Shown piece by piece: positions 49,291 through 61,600 of a stretch of 64,000 nucleotides of DNA (position 1 is its first letter; every line of letters starts with the position of its first letter). The position numbers were made by a program, and so were the translations under genes. Source of the DNA: Drosophila persimilis (taxonomy: Eukaryota > Arthropoda > Insecta > Diptera > Drosophilidae); NCBI RefSeq assembly GCF_003286085.1, contig NW_020825330.1:1302001-1366000 (forward strand), written 5' to 3'. The notes below the pieces were generated by a model. That model did no database searches. It saw only the letters and a program-made list of their open reading frames with translations, and was not told the DNA's origin.

Positions 49291-51165
49291 GCCCCGAATC
49301 TCCTTAAAAGAAAGAGGAACTTTTTCCACAGAGATTATTTTACTTAAAACTGAAACCATACCATTAAATATATATGTATGTATCTCTCCCGAATATAAGT
49401 CATAGTTTCTATCCCCAAAGATTGAAGCCCAAAGAAGGAACGTTCCACAGATTCTCGGTTCCATTCTGTCCCAATCGCCATGACTTTAAACATATGTTTA
49501 GACATATACCATATCAATCAAAGTAATGGTTTCTACCTGTAATACCGTGACATGCTGTCACATAGATCTAGGCGCGTACAGTATACCCTTTCGAAGGGTG
49601 TATACAAAAAAAACAATCAAAGCTATGCCAAGAAATCAAAGTGGCAGCCAGTGGCGGACAGAGGGACGGGGCGGACAGTGGACGCAAAAGCAGGCCGGAT
49701 ATATTAGCCAAGACAGACGGAGGGCAGCACAGGACAGACGTCAGGGCCAGCAGGGACAGGGTGACAAGGGACAGGACAGCATCAGCATCATCGTTTCATT
49801 TCGCTGCCTGCGTCAATGACAACAAATTCGTTGTAAGCTCTCTCTCTCCCTCTCGCACTCGCTCTCGCACTCACTCTGTCTGTGCCACACGCTCTGCTCT
49901 GCCAGATCTAAGCCCTTCCTTCTACTTATTTTGTGCCACTGCGGCGGGCGCACACATTTCGGCGCCCCAAAAATTTTGGGTAGGCGCCCACTATCGCATC
50001 ATTGGCACAAAAGCAAAGAGTCACCACTCCACACGCCACTCGCCACTCGCCGGCGATGTCATTGGCGAGGGGCGACTAATATTTGCCAAGCGTAAAGTAA
50101 TAAAATATTTCTTCGGTCAATAAATGCAATTGAATGTGAACAGAAAGGGCCGTGGGGCTCTGAATGGGCCCTCGAGAGGCTAGCAACAAATTAAACGAGA
50201 CGAAAATACGAGACCACTCCCCGCCGAAGCCACAAAACGGCCGACGGAATACCCTAAGAAATGCAATAGGGGGTAAGAATATGCGATTCATGCGAAAGAT
50301 GCATCGTATTCGATCCTTTATTGAAATAGTAATGATAATTAATTTTTATAAAATCGATGTTAATCGATACCTGTCATTAATATCGATTAATTATCGAATC
50401 ATACAATTTTTTAGAATTTATTGAAGATTTTATATCAGTTTTTAATATTCGAATCGATTTCTTATCAATCTTGCAGCCCAAATGGAAAAACACTCAAAGC
50501 GCGTGAAAGAGAAACGACATTCGTTTGAGCTCTAGAAATGTATATATCTTCATTCTGTTCTTTTTTTGTATTCAATCTTTTTGGATACCCCACTCACTCT
50601 CATGTCATTTTCATGCCCCCCATCTACTCTCCACTCGATAGTCGGCAGCGTAAAAGCTTTTGTCATTTGTTTGCTTTAGAATGCAATAAAAATGTTATGC
50701 CAAAGGATAAATAAACACGCTGCTTGCATGTTGCCAAAAATCAACATGCAACTGGAAGATATACGTACGTACATGTATGTATATGTGTATAGAGGAGAAA
50801 GGACAAGATGACCAGATGACTGTGAAAGCAGCGTTTGATAGCGGATATTATGAATACAGCGAAAGAGTCAAATAGTCAAAGATGGAGAGGCGATACATTC
50901 GAGGGATACATCGTAAAGATACATCATAAAAGATACACCATTAAATAGAGCTAGGAAAAATATATGAGAGCAGGGCAAAGATCGTGAGGAAACAGGACAA
51001 GATCTGGGCTTAAATTTGCTACCTTTGAAAGCGGTTCTTACCTCACGGCTCATGCAGCAGTGCCCCTCAGTCACTGGGGCACTCCTACGCGTAGATACTC
51101 ATAGTAGTAGTAGCAGTCGTTGTTTTTTCCCTCACAAGCAAAAAAACAACAACAACAAAAATACT

Positions 51166-54100
51166 ATGACAATACGTGACTGTGTAGGAAAATTAATTTT
51201 AATATCGTGGAAGAACCACAAGATTCAATTATCCAGACCCTTGGAGTTGCTATGGATTGTCTTTTCGCCGGTAATGCTGTGCTTCATCGCTGTGGCAATG
51301 CGATGGATAATGGAGGTGGATATGCGGGTGGACAGTGTGTACGAACCGATCGATCTGGAGCGCAGCTGGACGGAGCTGATGGACATGCTAGCGGAGCGGC
51401 AGAAGATCGCCACAGAGTACGGCAAGGATAACAATCCGTACATTCCGAAGATGGTGATCGGCTGGGCACCCGAGCAGTTTAATATTTTCGGTGAGACCAT
51501 TACACAGAGCATGGGGAAACTGCACCCACTGAAGGCGCAACAGTTCAATGACTGCAGTCATCTGGAAAACGTGATGCGACGGGAGTACCTCTTCGCTGGC
51601 ATCTGTTTCGATGATTCGCCCTTCGAAATGGGATACGATTTCGAAGAGGGATCCCTGGTGCAAAAGGACAGAATCCATCCGGTGCTCAATTACTCGATTC
51701 TGATCCCCAGCGAACTACGGATATTGAATCAGGGCTCCTTCATCAGCGCCAATTGGATGACAAACTATGTGGACGACCAAGCCGCCACCGTGCAGGAGCG
51801 TCTCGATCGGCCCTACTGCGGCGGCTATGTGGGCTACGTTCGCGAGGGCTTCATCAAACTGCAGAAGGTCATTAGCGAGACCTTTCTGGAGATGGTCAGT
51901 ACCAAGACGATCCCCGAGATCCAGATGCGTCGTTTTCCCATCATCGGTCGAAAGCAGGATCCCCTGTTGCTCTACCTGGATCGGAGTCTGGCGCTGCTCT
52001 TCATCATTGGCTTCCTGTTTCCCTGCCAAATTTTAATCTATGTAAGAAACGTCGATATGTCGTTTAGCTCTATCTGGAATTGAATTGAACGTTTCCTTCT
52101 TTAGCAAGTGGTAAGTGAGAAGCATTCCCAGCTGCGTTTGTTCATGATCAACATGAATATTGGGAATACCATACACTTTATATCGTGGTACATAAAGGGT
52201 GTCTTCTATACGCTCTTTACCTCTTTGTTGATTACGGTGATATGCAAGGTAAGAATACAAATTATTCATCGAAAATAATCGATGTTTATATTATCGATAA
52301 ATATCGTTTGCTTGGACAATTTTTGAATTTTTATCATGGAGATAAACTTATCGACTTCGAATACTTATCAAATGTATATAATACTATCGATAACTATCGA
52401 AGTCATCGATTTGCTAATAGCCGATTTCTTGGTCAATGTGTTATGTGTTGCTCAATTTGTAGGTACACTGGCGGAATGACTATGGAGTCCTCACGGAGAC
52501 CCCCTGGCATATTTTATTACTGATTGTCGTTTCCTACAGTCTAGCGTCGAATGCGTTTGCAATGATGATCTCGGCGTTCTTTAAGCATCCCTTGAATGCC
52601 GTCCATGTGCTGACTGTCCTGTGGATCATCACGTACATGCCCTTCTTTGTGCTGTGGAACAATCCGGAGCAGGAACTGCGCATCATTCGCTACCTGTCTT
52701 ATGCATTGCCCAACTGTGTGTTGGCCAAAGTGATCGAGACGCTGGTGGAGCGAGAGCTGATCTTCCACAAGGAGTGGTATGACCGCGGATTCGAGCTGAT
52801 CTTCGCCACCGAACCGATGAGCGTCACCAAGAGCTCGTGGGTGTTCGCCGCCGCAGCATTGGTGTACTGCATAATTGGCCTCTACATGGACATGTGGAAT
52901 GCCACCGAGATGGCCAACAAGGGAATGAAGCGTTCGTCGCGGGCCGGCAGCATGCCCGATGACTTTCAGAACGAGCGTCCGAAAAGTTTTACGCACCAGG
53001 GCACCACCATTGGGGTGAATTCCACGAAGATCTACGAGGTGGAGCCCTCGCATCGACGCTTCAAGCTGAAGATCAGGAAACTGTGCAAGCGATTCGGTAG
53101 CAGCGATCACCCGGCCCTCAATCTCTTCACATGGAATGTCTACGAGAACGAAGTAACCATCCTCATGGGCCACAATGGCTGTGGGAAGACGACGCTGCTG
53201 CGTATACTCGCTGGTCTGCTGAATCCCAATCGGGGATCGGTCATGATTTCCACGCATGACATAGAAACGGAACGAATGGCAGCCTCTGCGGAACTGGGTG
53301 TCGCCTTCAACGACGATCTCCTGCTGCTCGATCTGAGTGTCATCGATCACATCCATTTTGTTTGCCAGGTGCGAGGCATGCACGAGCGCGGCCAGATTGT
53401 GGCACAGGCGAATTTCTATATGCAGGCGATGAAGATCACCCATCTGAAGACCAGAAAGGTTAGGCATCTCAGCGCCCCAGAGAGGTGTCTTTTCAGTGTG
53501 TGCTGCGCATTCTTGGGGGACTGCTCAATCGTCCTGATCGATGATATACACTCCGATCTGGACAAGCCCACACAGTCCCTCATCTGGGCCCTCATCAACG
53601 AGGAGAAGTCTCGACGCACCATTATTCTCGTTACAAACTCCACCGCTTTGGCAGAGACAATGGCCGATCGTCTGGCGATCATGGCAAATGGAGAGCTCAA
53701 GTGCACCGGCACTAGAACTTTTCTGAAGAATATGTACGGACATGGATATCGATTGGTATGTGGATCGATCATTGATATCTCATGGATCTCTCAATGATTT
53801 CTAATGGATCTCTCAGAGATCAATAGTCAATTGTCAATCTATCTGATCGATTTTATATCGAAATATTCTCAAATTCAATAATTATCTCATAGGTCCCATA
53901 TTGATTTCTTTTTCATTTCTAATCGATCTTCTCATCCATCTCTTGTCAATCTCTTTTCGATCTCTCATTGATTTCCAACTGAACCCATATAGTTCTACCA
54001 TCGATCTCTGATTCCATTCTATTCTCTCTTTCTCTCCCTCTCTCTCTCGCCTTGAAGACCTGCGTCAAGGGCAAGAACTGCAACGTCACTAGACTGTACA

Positions 54101-57100
54101 CAATGTTGAGCTCATACATGCCTCACCTGGCCATCGAGAGCGATATTGGGCTGAAGGTGACGTTTGTCCTAGAGAACAAGTACGAGGATCAGTTCACATC
54201 TCTTTTGGATGAGCTCGAGCAGAATATGGATCAGCTCAATGTCGTGAGCTTTCGCATAAGGGACACCTCCATGGAGGAGATCTTTCTGCGTTTCGGGTGC
54301 GAGCAGAACGATCAGGAGGGCGACGGGCAGACGATCAACAATCATAGCATCGTCGTTGAGGACTACTATGCCATGCTGGAGGATGTCGGGCACAAAGGAA
54401 AGCTCACCGGCCGGCGGTTGTTTGTCCTGCATTTGTGGGCCCTTCTCTACAAGCGATGGATAGTGGCCCGCCGATCATGGAGTCTCGGGATAGTGGATGC
54501 CTTGGTTCTCACCGTAGCCCTTGTGTGCACCTTTTCGGCCACTCTCCTGTATGGAAAGAACTTTAAGCTACTCCCGCTGACGTTCAACCTCACGAGCCTG
54601 CACACCATAGAGGCCTTTGCGGAGATCATCACCCAGGAGTCCAAGAATGTGCACGGGATGTATGGCTTCTACACGGAGCTGCTATACTGGTACGACGGTC
54701 ATGTCCACATCCTCAACAAGGATATGCACGGCAAGTCGCATCTGCTGCATAACAACGAGTTCTCACAGAATGTGAATTACCGCCATATGTTTGGGGCAAC
54801 ATTCAGCGAGAAGATTGTGACGGCATGGTTCAACAATATACCATTGCATACGGCCGCATACAGTCTGAATACGGTGCACAATGCGGTGGCCAGGTACCAG
54901 CCAGATTCCTGCCTCTGCCTCTGAATCGAACTCTTTTGATTGCGTGATCCTTCCACAGACAAACCTTCGACGAGGAGGCCACCATTGATGTGACCCTGTG
55001 GCCAATGCCCTTTCAGACGAATCTCAATACCTTTACCCACTCACCGCTCAGTTTGGGCAGCCTTCTGGCCATCAACATCACGTTCGTCGTGAGCTTTGTG
55101 TGGCCGAGCATCTCGATGTTTCTCATTCGGGAGCGGGCCAGTACGATGAAGAAGCAACAGTTACTAGCTGGCGCAAGGCTTCACACCTTCTGGCTGTGCT
55201 ATATACTCTTTGATTTAATGCTGCTGTCGATTCTGGTGATCTGCGTGATCATCTGTGTGGCCGTCTACGTGCATCCACATCATGATGTTCTCTTTTACTG
55301 TGGGTTCTCGACTCAACCATGTTCCCTCTGACTTTCAATTTACTTTCGCATGATTTTCTTGTAGTTTACCTTTCCTTGACACTCAGCCTCTTGGGTCTGG
55401 CAGTGATGTTGAGCACCTATCTGGTATCGGAGCTAATTCGTGATCCCCTGCATGGCTTTGTGCTTATCTGCCTATGGAACTCCTTGGGTATTCTCATGTT
55501 CAATATTGTGGTATCGAATGATATAGGGAATCTCACGGATTGGTTTCAATATCACATACAATATACTTCTGCCGAAATGGTCTTCAAATTGTTCATGATA
55601 CACGAGTATGGACTGTACTGCACTGATCCGGATGTGAAATTTGTATCCACCAAGATCCTGCATTGCAATAGCATACCCAATTGTTGCAGTTGAGTGAAGA
55701 GGAGATCCTTATCCCTTCAAGAAGGATGTCCTCTAACAGTTATCCTCTCTTTCTAGCTACCTATCACTACCTTATGAAGGACTTTGGCATCGCCTTCGAG
55801 TTCTCAATGATGATGCTGAACATTCTACTGCTTGTGGTCTTCCTTGAAGCCACGGAATTCTACACGGTCCTCGCCTATGGCTTCTGCAGACACAGAATTC
55901 CCGAAGAGTGTCGCATTCCGGAGGACACTGCGTCCAGGCCCACTCTCAAAGATGCCCCGGCTGTGGATGCCTCTGTCATCACAGAGAAGCAGCACATTGA
56001 CCAAATGAAACAGTCGGATCGGGAGGAGTACTCCCTGATCATCCACAGTTTGGGAAAGCGCCACAAGAAGCGCTATATCATCGAGGGACTAGATCTGCGC
56101 ATAGGCAAGTGAGTGCCGATATCGATAGTTATCGATAGTCATTCTTCTATCGAGACTTTTTTGATTCGCAGAACCGAATGTGTTTCCCTCAATGGCTACA
56201 ACACTTCTGGAAAGACGACCCTCCTGAAGCTCCTGGTGCATGAAACGCGCGCCACTTGTGGCCGCATTTGGGTCGGGGGCTACTCCATGGCCCGTCAGCG
56301 CGTCCAATGCTATCGCCGGCTGGGCTACTGTCCGCAGAACGACACCCTGCCTGGAGAGTTCACACCCATGGAGCTGATGTACATCCAGGCCCTGCTTCAG
56401 GGCCATTACCGCCATACGGCCAAAGAGGTGAGCGAGGGCCTGATACGGATGATGGGTCTCCAGAGCTGCTGCAATCTGCCCATTCAGTTCTGCACCACGG
56501 GCCAGTGGCGCCGCCTGCACTTCGCCCTGGCCATTCTGGGCTCTCCGGCATTCATCTGCGTGGACGGGGTGCCGGCGGGCATCGATCCGGCGGGCAAGAG
56601 AACGATCTTCACCATCACCGCGTTCATGCAGTCGCGTGGCAGTAGCTTTCTGTACACCAGCCTCTTGCCGCTGGACAGCGAGCGGCTGTGCCACAGGACG
56701 CCCGTCCTTTACGATGGCCAGCTGTGGGCCATCGGGTGCTATGAGGAGCTCAGCGACAACTACAGGAACGGCTACCAGGTGGAGGTGCGATTCAAGCGCA
56801 AGGCCAATCCGAGTGTCAGTCTCTCGCGCAGCACATGGAATCGCATCGGCCAGATACCCATGTCGCCGCACAAGAAGCTGTCCTCGTTCATGGAACTCAA
56901 GTTCCACGGAGCAACGCTCCAGTGAGTTGTGGACGCGTGCCTTAAATTTCGTGTCGTAATCCCCATATTCCCATTTAGCGATGAGCAGAGCGACTCAATG
57001 ATCTTTCATTTGCCATTGGAGTCGACCTCCTTCTCCCACATATTCCTTAGTCTTCGCAAGGACACTTTTGAGCTCAATATTGAGGACTTTTTCATCACCC

Positions 57101-57180
57101 GCAATATGGTCATTGGCCTGCATGTCTATCTCTTTGATCGCGGCAGCCGAAGGTATACCCCTACGTCCATTACAAAATAA
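51166..57180 (+). CDS. ABCA-family transporter with degenerate nucleotide-binding domains (9 exons, 1,705 aa)
   Basis: Full ABCA architecture, the family that moves lipids across membranes. Exons by splice consensus and frame: 51166-52041, 52105-52248, 52463-53755, 54058-54893, 54959-55299, 55365-55688, 55757-56108, 56172-56921, 56979-57180; together 5,118 nt, exactly 1,706 codons with TAA. Domains: TM1 at about 28-45, large extracellular loop to about 270, TM2-6, NBD1 (Walker A GHNGCGKTT at 576-584), TM7 at about 913, second loop, TM8-12, NBD2 (Walker A GYNTSGKT at 1397-1404). Both NBDs are otherwise damaged: the NBD1 signature is LSAPE (676-680), Walker B ends DD (700-701), the Q-loop has N623 and the H-loop has N732; the NBD2 signature is CTTGQ (1496-1500), Walker B ends DG (1520-1521) and the H-loop has L1553. 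No frameshift or stop is seen. The start at 51166 has A at -3 and begins the typical ABCA amino terminus; an in-frame ATG at 51052 is a weaker alternative. The donors at 55300 (GTGGGT) and 55689 (GTTGAG) are weak. Possibly the CG1494 orthologue, from memory only. Confidence 0.94.
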
Positions 57181-57302
57181 TAACCAAATCCCCAAGAAGA
57201 TTCCATTGGCTTCCTAAATATAGGTTTGCGACCATTTTGGAGAAACAAATACATTGCCTTTGCCCTACAATAATCGCGTAAAGATCTTGCTAAAAGAAAC
57301 AA

Positions 57303-57340
57303 AATAAACAGAGCTATAGCGAACTGCAAAGATCAATAAA
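57303..57340 (+). terminator. poly(A) signals of the plus-strand ABCA gene
   Basis: Two AATAAA hexamers at 57303-57308 and 57335-57340, 123 and 155 nt after the TAA at 57178-57180. They predict a short 3' UTR that stops well before the convergent gene. Confidence 0.6.
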
Positions 57341-57609
57341 AAGATAGTTTTATTCAGCGCCGATATCAAGTTAGAGAAACGATTTTTTCAAGCTTTCATA
57401 GGATTTTGTATTCGTGTCGCTACAGAGACTGTACCTGAAGATAAATATATCGAACCAATGTTGATGTTTACCATTTAGTGGGATTAATTAGGCTGTTCAT
57501 CATTAAGATTATCCAAAAACTGTCGAAGGTAGCACATAGTTTCTGCCTCAGAAGGATTCTTATACGTTAGAGGCCCAAATAAAGCCCAAATACCATTCAG
57601 AATTAATTA

Positions 57610-57625
57610 TTTATTTCCGTTTATT
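57610..57625 (-). terminator. poly(A) signals of the minus-strand ABCA gene
   Basis: TTTATT at 57610-57615 and 57620-57625 read AATAAA on the minus strand, about 1.07 kb after the stop at 58697. This gives a long 3' UTR and leaves roughly 270 nt to the signals of the convergent gene. Other AT-rich hexamers exist, so exact use is uncertain. Confidence 0.4.
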
Positions 57626-57965
57626 ACACATTTAATGTTATCGCTCAGGTTCCATAGTAAAATCGCAACTATAGTATTTACAGTTTGGTTTTAGCCCCCG
57701 AAATCGTAAGTACAAACATTCATAATAAAAATACATCAAAGTACATCGAGTTGACTTTTTTTTAAAGCTATAAATGTAAAGCGCCAATTCTTTTGTGTAC
57801 CTTAAAGAAGAATACTTTTGATGGCAGAACAAGATACAAAATACAAAATAGAAACGAAAACGAAAAAAAAAAATAATAATAAAAAAAAATAAAAATGATA
57901 AAATGATACGTAAAAATCTTTGGAACTTATCGTGCATTTCAGGCAGAAACGTTATACGTTATGCG

Positions 57966-58003
57966 ATTAATATATATATATATATGTATATATATACATA
58001 TAT
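57966..58003 (+). repeat. AT-rich TATATA/TACATA array
   Basis: Self-complementary AT array in the convergent intergenic region. Confidence 0.9.
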
Positions 58004-58399
58004 GATAGATCTCTCTGTTATGTTATTTTTAGGTGTGTAATTTCGCTAGTAGATCACAAGGTAACAAGGCATTCACGTTGCATTATCTTTTGTCTCGGTT
58101 TCTTTTGTTAAGAGTCTTAGAAACTATTTTGTGTGTGTTTCGGGCATCAGGTCACAGAAGATCCGATTAGATCCGTTTAGGTAGTTGGTTTCATTCAATA
58201 CTCATTATCTAGAAGGGATTTGCATAGTTTTCTCAACTTTGAGAGGTGGCCTTGGCTGCTTTTTTTTTTGGGGGGGGGAACAAAAACGTTACATAGTCAT
58301 ACATTAGCATTAGCAATATGGACATCGATATAGGATAAGAGATAGCAGATTACAGAATTGAAGATAGGTCTACAAGCCATGCGGAAAAGTTAGCTGCTG

Positions 58400-58433
58400 T
58401 TTGGTTGGTTGGTTGGTTGGTTGGTTGGTTGGT
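58400..58433 (+). repeat. GGTT microsatellite
   Basis: Eight units, within the probable 3' UTR of the minus-strand ABCA gene (AACC in the mRNA). Confidence 0.95.
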
Positions 58434-58696
58434 GTCAATAAAGATGGGGGGGAGAGGAGTATTGGGATTAGCCACTACTAAAAGAACTACAAGAAAACTA
58501 CAACGAAAGATCGCTGATGGCAAAAGTGTCTCCTGCTCCTGTGCATTCGTGATGAGTGGTGATGCATGAGACATAGAAATGAGTGGCATGGCGTTGATTC
58601 TCGAAATAGGTCTGATGAGGCATTAAAAAAAAAACCCATAAGTTATAAAAGCCAAAGGGGAGGATTAGCAACAACTAGTATGCGTGTTGTATGCGC

Positions 58697-61600
58697 TCAC
58701 TGTTGGGCACGTGTATCCTCGCGCTGGTACTTGGCAAACTCGAGGAATATCTCCTCCAATGTGGTCTGACTGACCGAATAGTCTTCGACATTCAACTCCT
58801 CGCGATTGCTCTCCATTAGGCCAAAGATACGCGACCATTTGACGCCCGTCAATGGAATGTAGAATGTTAAAATGCCCTGATATTCCTCTCTGCAAGAAAG
58901 AAACATACAACAAAAGATTTACAGAAAGGGTTTCCTCCATTCGATTCAAGTTTAGCACTTACTGCAATATGGAATGTGGAAATTCGCGCTCCACAAACTC
59001 CTTCACTTGGTTGATGCTCTGCTGTGCCATCTGCTCGGGCACTGTCTGCTCATCGGCATTCCTTGTGCCGGCTGTGAAGCTGCTGCTGTGCCGCATCTGT
59101 CGCAGTGCCTCCAGATTCCGTCGCACCTTGATCTTCAGGATCAGTCCCTTGGAGAACTTGTTCTTTAGATGCTGCGTGCTGCCAATGCACTTGAACTCGC
59201 CATTGACCATGATGGCCAGACGCGTGCATAGAGCCTCGCACTCCTCCATGCTGTGAGAGGTGAGGACAATCGATTTGCCCGAGTCACGGATGCGACAGAC
59301 CATGTTCCACAGCTGGCGACGGGCCGCCGGATCCATTCCCGTTGTCGGCTCATCCAGGTACACCACCGAGGGGCTGCCAATGACGGCTATGGCGGTGCTC
59401 AGCTTCCGCTTGTTGCCACCGCTGTAGGCGGCCGTTCGCTTATCTATGTGCTTCATGAAGCCAAACGACTTGGCCAGATCCTCCGACAGCTGCTTGATCC
59501 GTCCCTCCTGGACGCCACGCAACAGGCAGAAAATGCGCAGCACCTCGCGCCCCGTCAGATCGTCCAGCAGGGCGTCGAACTGCGGACAGTAGCCGATCAT
59601 CTTGTAGATGCTATTCATGTCCGATTCCAGGCTCAAGCCCTGCACATAGGCCGCCCCCGAGCTGATGCGCTCGTCGCCAGTCATCATCTTGAAGGTGGTC
59701 GTCTTGCCCGCTCCATTCACGCCCAACAGTCCGAAGCACTCGACCCTGCAGAAAGGACGCCAAAGAATTAGTAAAAATGGATACATTTGCAGCAATATTT
59801 TGTAGTACTAATAATCGATAATCAATCAAATTGTATCGATGTTTAATCCACATCCAATTCTTCTACTACTACTACTACTTCATCAATTTTGAATCGATTA
59901 ATAATCGATTAAAATTTTCGGTATTGTGCTGATTTTTCGATTTATCCTATAAAAACATAATATTTGCTCGATCTTAAATCAAATTTAGCTACATTTTTCA
60001 TGCCAAAGATACATTTTAGGGAATCCACATGATTAACTACTGCAAAATTGATGAAATATTGCATAGAAAATACGAGTACTATCGATTGTTTGATTCTGGG
60101 ACAAAAACTTACTCCTGCACGCAGAGCGACACTTGATTGACGGCCAAAAAGTTGCCATAATATTTGGTCACACGATCCAACACCAGATTCTTGGCGGCCA
60201 ATTCGGGGGTACTCATATTGAAAATGCGCTCCCGCTCCTGGGCCACATCGTCATCCAGATAACCCTCCACAGGTGGCGGTGGTGGCTTGCTGCAGAACGA
60301 CAAAGGCCATAGTTACTTTTGTGGACAGAAAGAGAGAGAGCGAGAGAGAGGGAGAGAAGTCTGAGCGATTCTATGCTTACGTTAACGCTTGGCGTATCTT
60401 GTAGATGAGCTCGCCGATGATTCTGAATTCCAGGACGATGATGATGAGGAAAAAAACAACGCCCGTTGTGATCATGTAGGTGGTTTCGGGGCCGACGCCA
60501 GGCTCCGCCCAAGCAAACCATGGCTTCATATCTGTGGGAATAAAATTTGTTAGACGTTGTTAGGAGAAGGTAATCATTGCGAAGGGTAAGGAACACTTAC
60601 TGCAACATTTGGGTAGCATTTCGCAGAGCAGTACGGGTGGCAGGCCCAGCTTCTCGCAGGCATTCCTTGTGGCCGTATTGATGTACACCTTGTTGAGGCC
60701 CATGGCCAGCGAAAAGTGTGGAAAGATGCGGAAAATCCAGCCCAGAACGTCTGCGGTGTCCTTGGTATCGAAGAAATCCGAGGACATAACCACAACGACA
60801 ATAAACAGGGCCATTCCGCAGAAGATATTGATGATGGAGACGCGGGCAAACCCGGTGGCGGGCTCCTTAAAGAAGAGCGACATGATGTAGATGAACGGCA
60901 GCGCCGAGAAGCCAAAGAGCAGCAGCAGCAGGAAGTAACGTGCCAGCTCCCCGAAGGACGAGAGACCCGCCTCTTGGAAGCACAGTATCGTGAGGATCAT
61001 AATGAACGCAGTAAAGATGTAGGTGGCAAAGTCGCAGATGAATTGCGACAGCCAGAAGGTCCACACCTTGACTCCGCCCACGAACTGGAGGAGCTTGGCA
61101 CGCGATTCGCGCTCCTTGATCATGAACAGGATATAAATGGAGCTGACGAAGCACATGCAGAAGCACAAATTGGTGGCCAATTGGGTGCCCAGATTATTGC
61201 CCGTCGAGAGCTGCGTGAGGATCGTGTCGGTGGTGTACGGAAGTGGGGCATTCGTCACGGATATCCTGATCTTTGGATGGAGGGCCATGCCAATGGCATT
61301 GTGGGCCAGATTGACGGTGAGGGGCGCCGTATGCATTGGCTGGTTGTTCAGCCAGGCCACAATATGCGTATCGTTGACAGTGGCCGCTGTGAGGTAACGC
61401 GAATTGATCCGCACCTGTATCGTCCTGCCCAGCTCCAGGATGTAGTCCGTGAAGGTTTTCTCTGCGGGCGTCACTTGCAGCTCATAATCTGAGCCATAGG
61501 ACTGGGCCAAGGCGGCATACTGTGTGGCTATGCGGTCGCCCTGTGTGCCACTCCCGCGATTCTGCCACTCCAGCACTGTCACAGCCAAAGGATACTGTGT

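Larger units (their letters stand above)
46840..51051. other. non-coding stretch upstream of the plus-strand ABCA gene
   Basis: No convincing gene. Contains a 59-nt CA run, ACTCGTT repeats at 47.0-47.2 kb, a GGATCT array, diverged direct repeats at 48.07-48.3 kb, and a cluster of ATCGAT/TATCGAT sites at 50.34-50.47 kb. The 5' UTR and promoter of the ABCA gene must lie here or further left but are not identified. A minus-strand donor-like GGCAG|GTGAGTGG ends at 47470. Confidence 0.5.
57341..58696. other. intergenic region and 3' UTR between convergent ABCA genes
   Basis: AT-rich. The part from about 57610 is probably the 3' UTR of the minus-strand ABCA gene. It holds an A-rich tract (57859-57897), an AT array and a GGTT array. 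No ORF of interest. Confidence 0.6.

Noticed and set aside
49641..50123. 160-codon plus-strand frame
   Set aside because: Starts at GTG, crosses CT-rich and ACGCCACTCG-type repeats, and has no recognisable features.
52541..53467. 308-codon frame antisense to ABCA exon 3
   Set aside because: Shadow of the true plus-strand exon, which has conserved ABC motifs; the antisense product resembles nothing.
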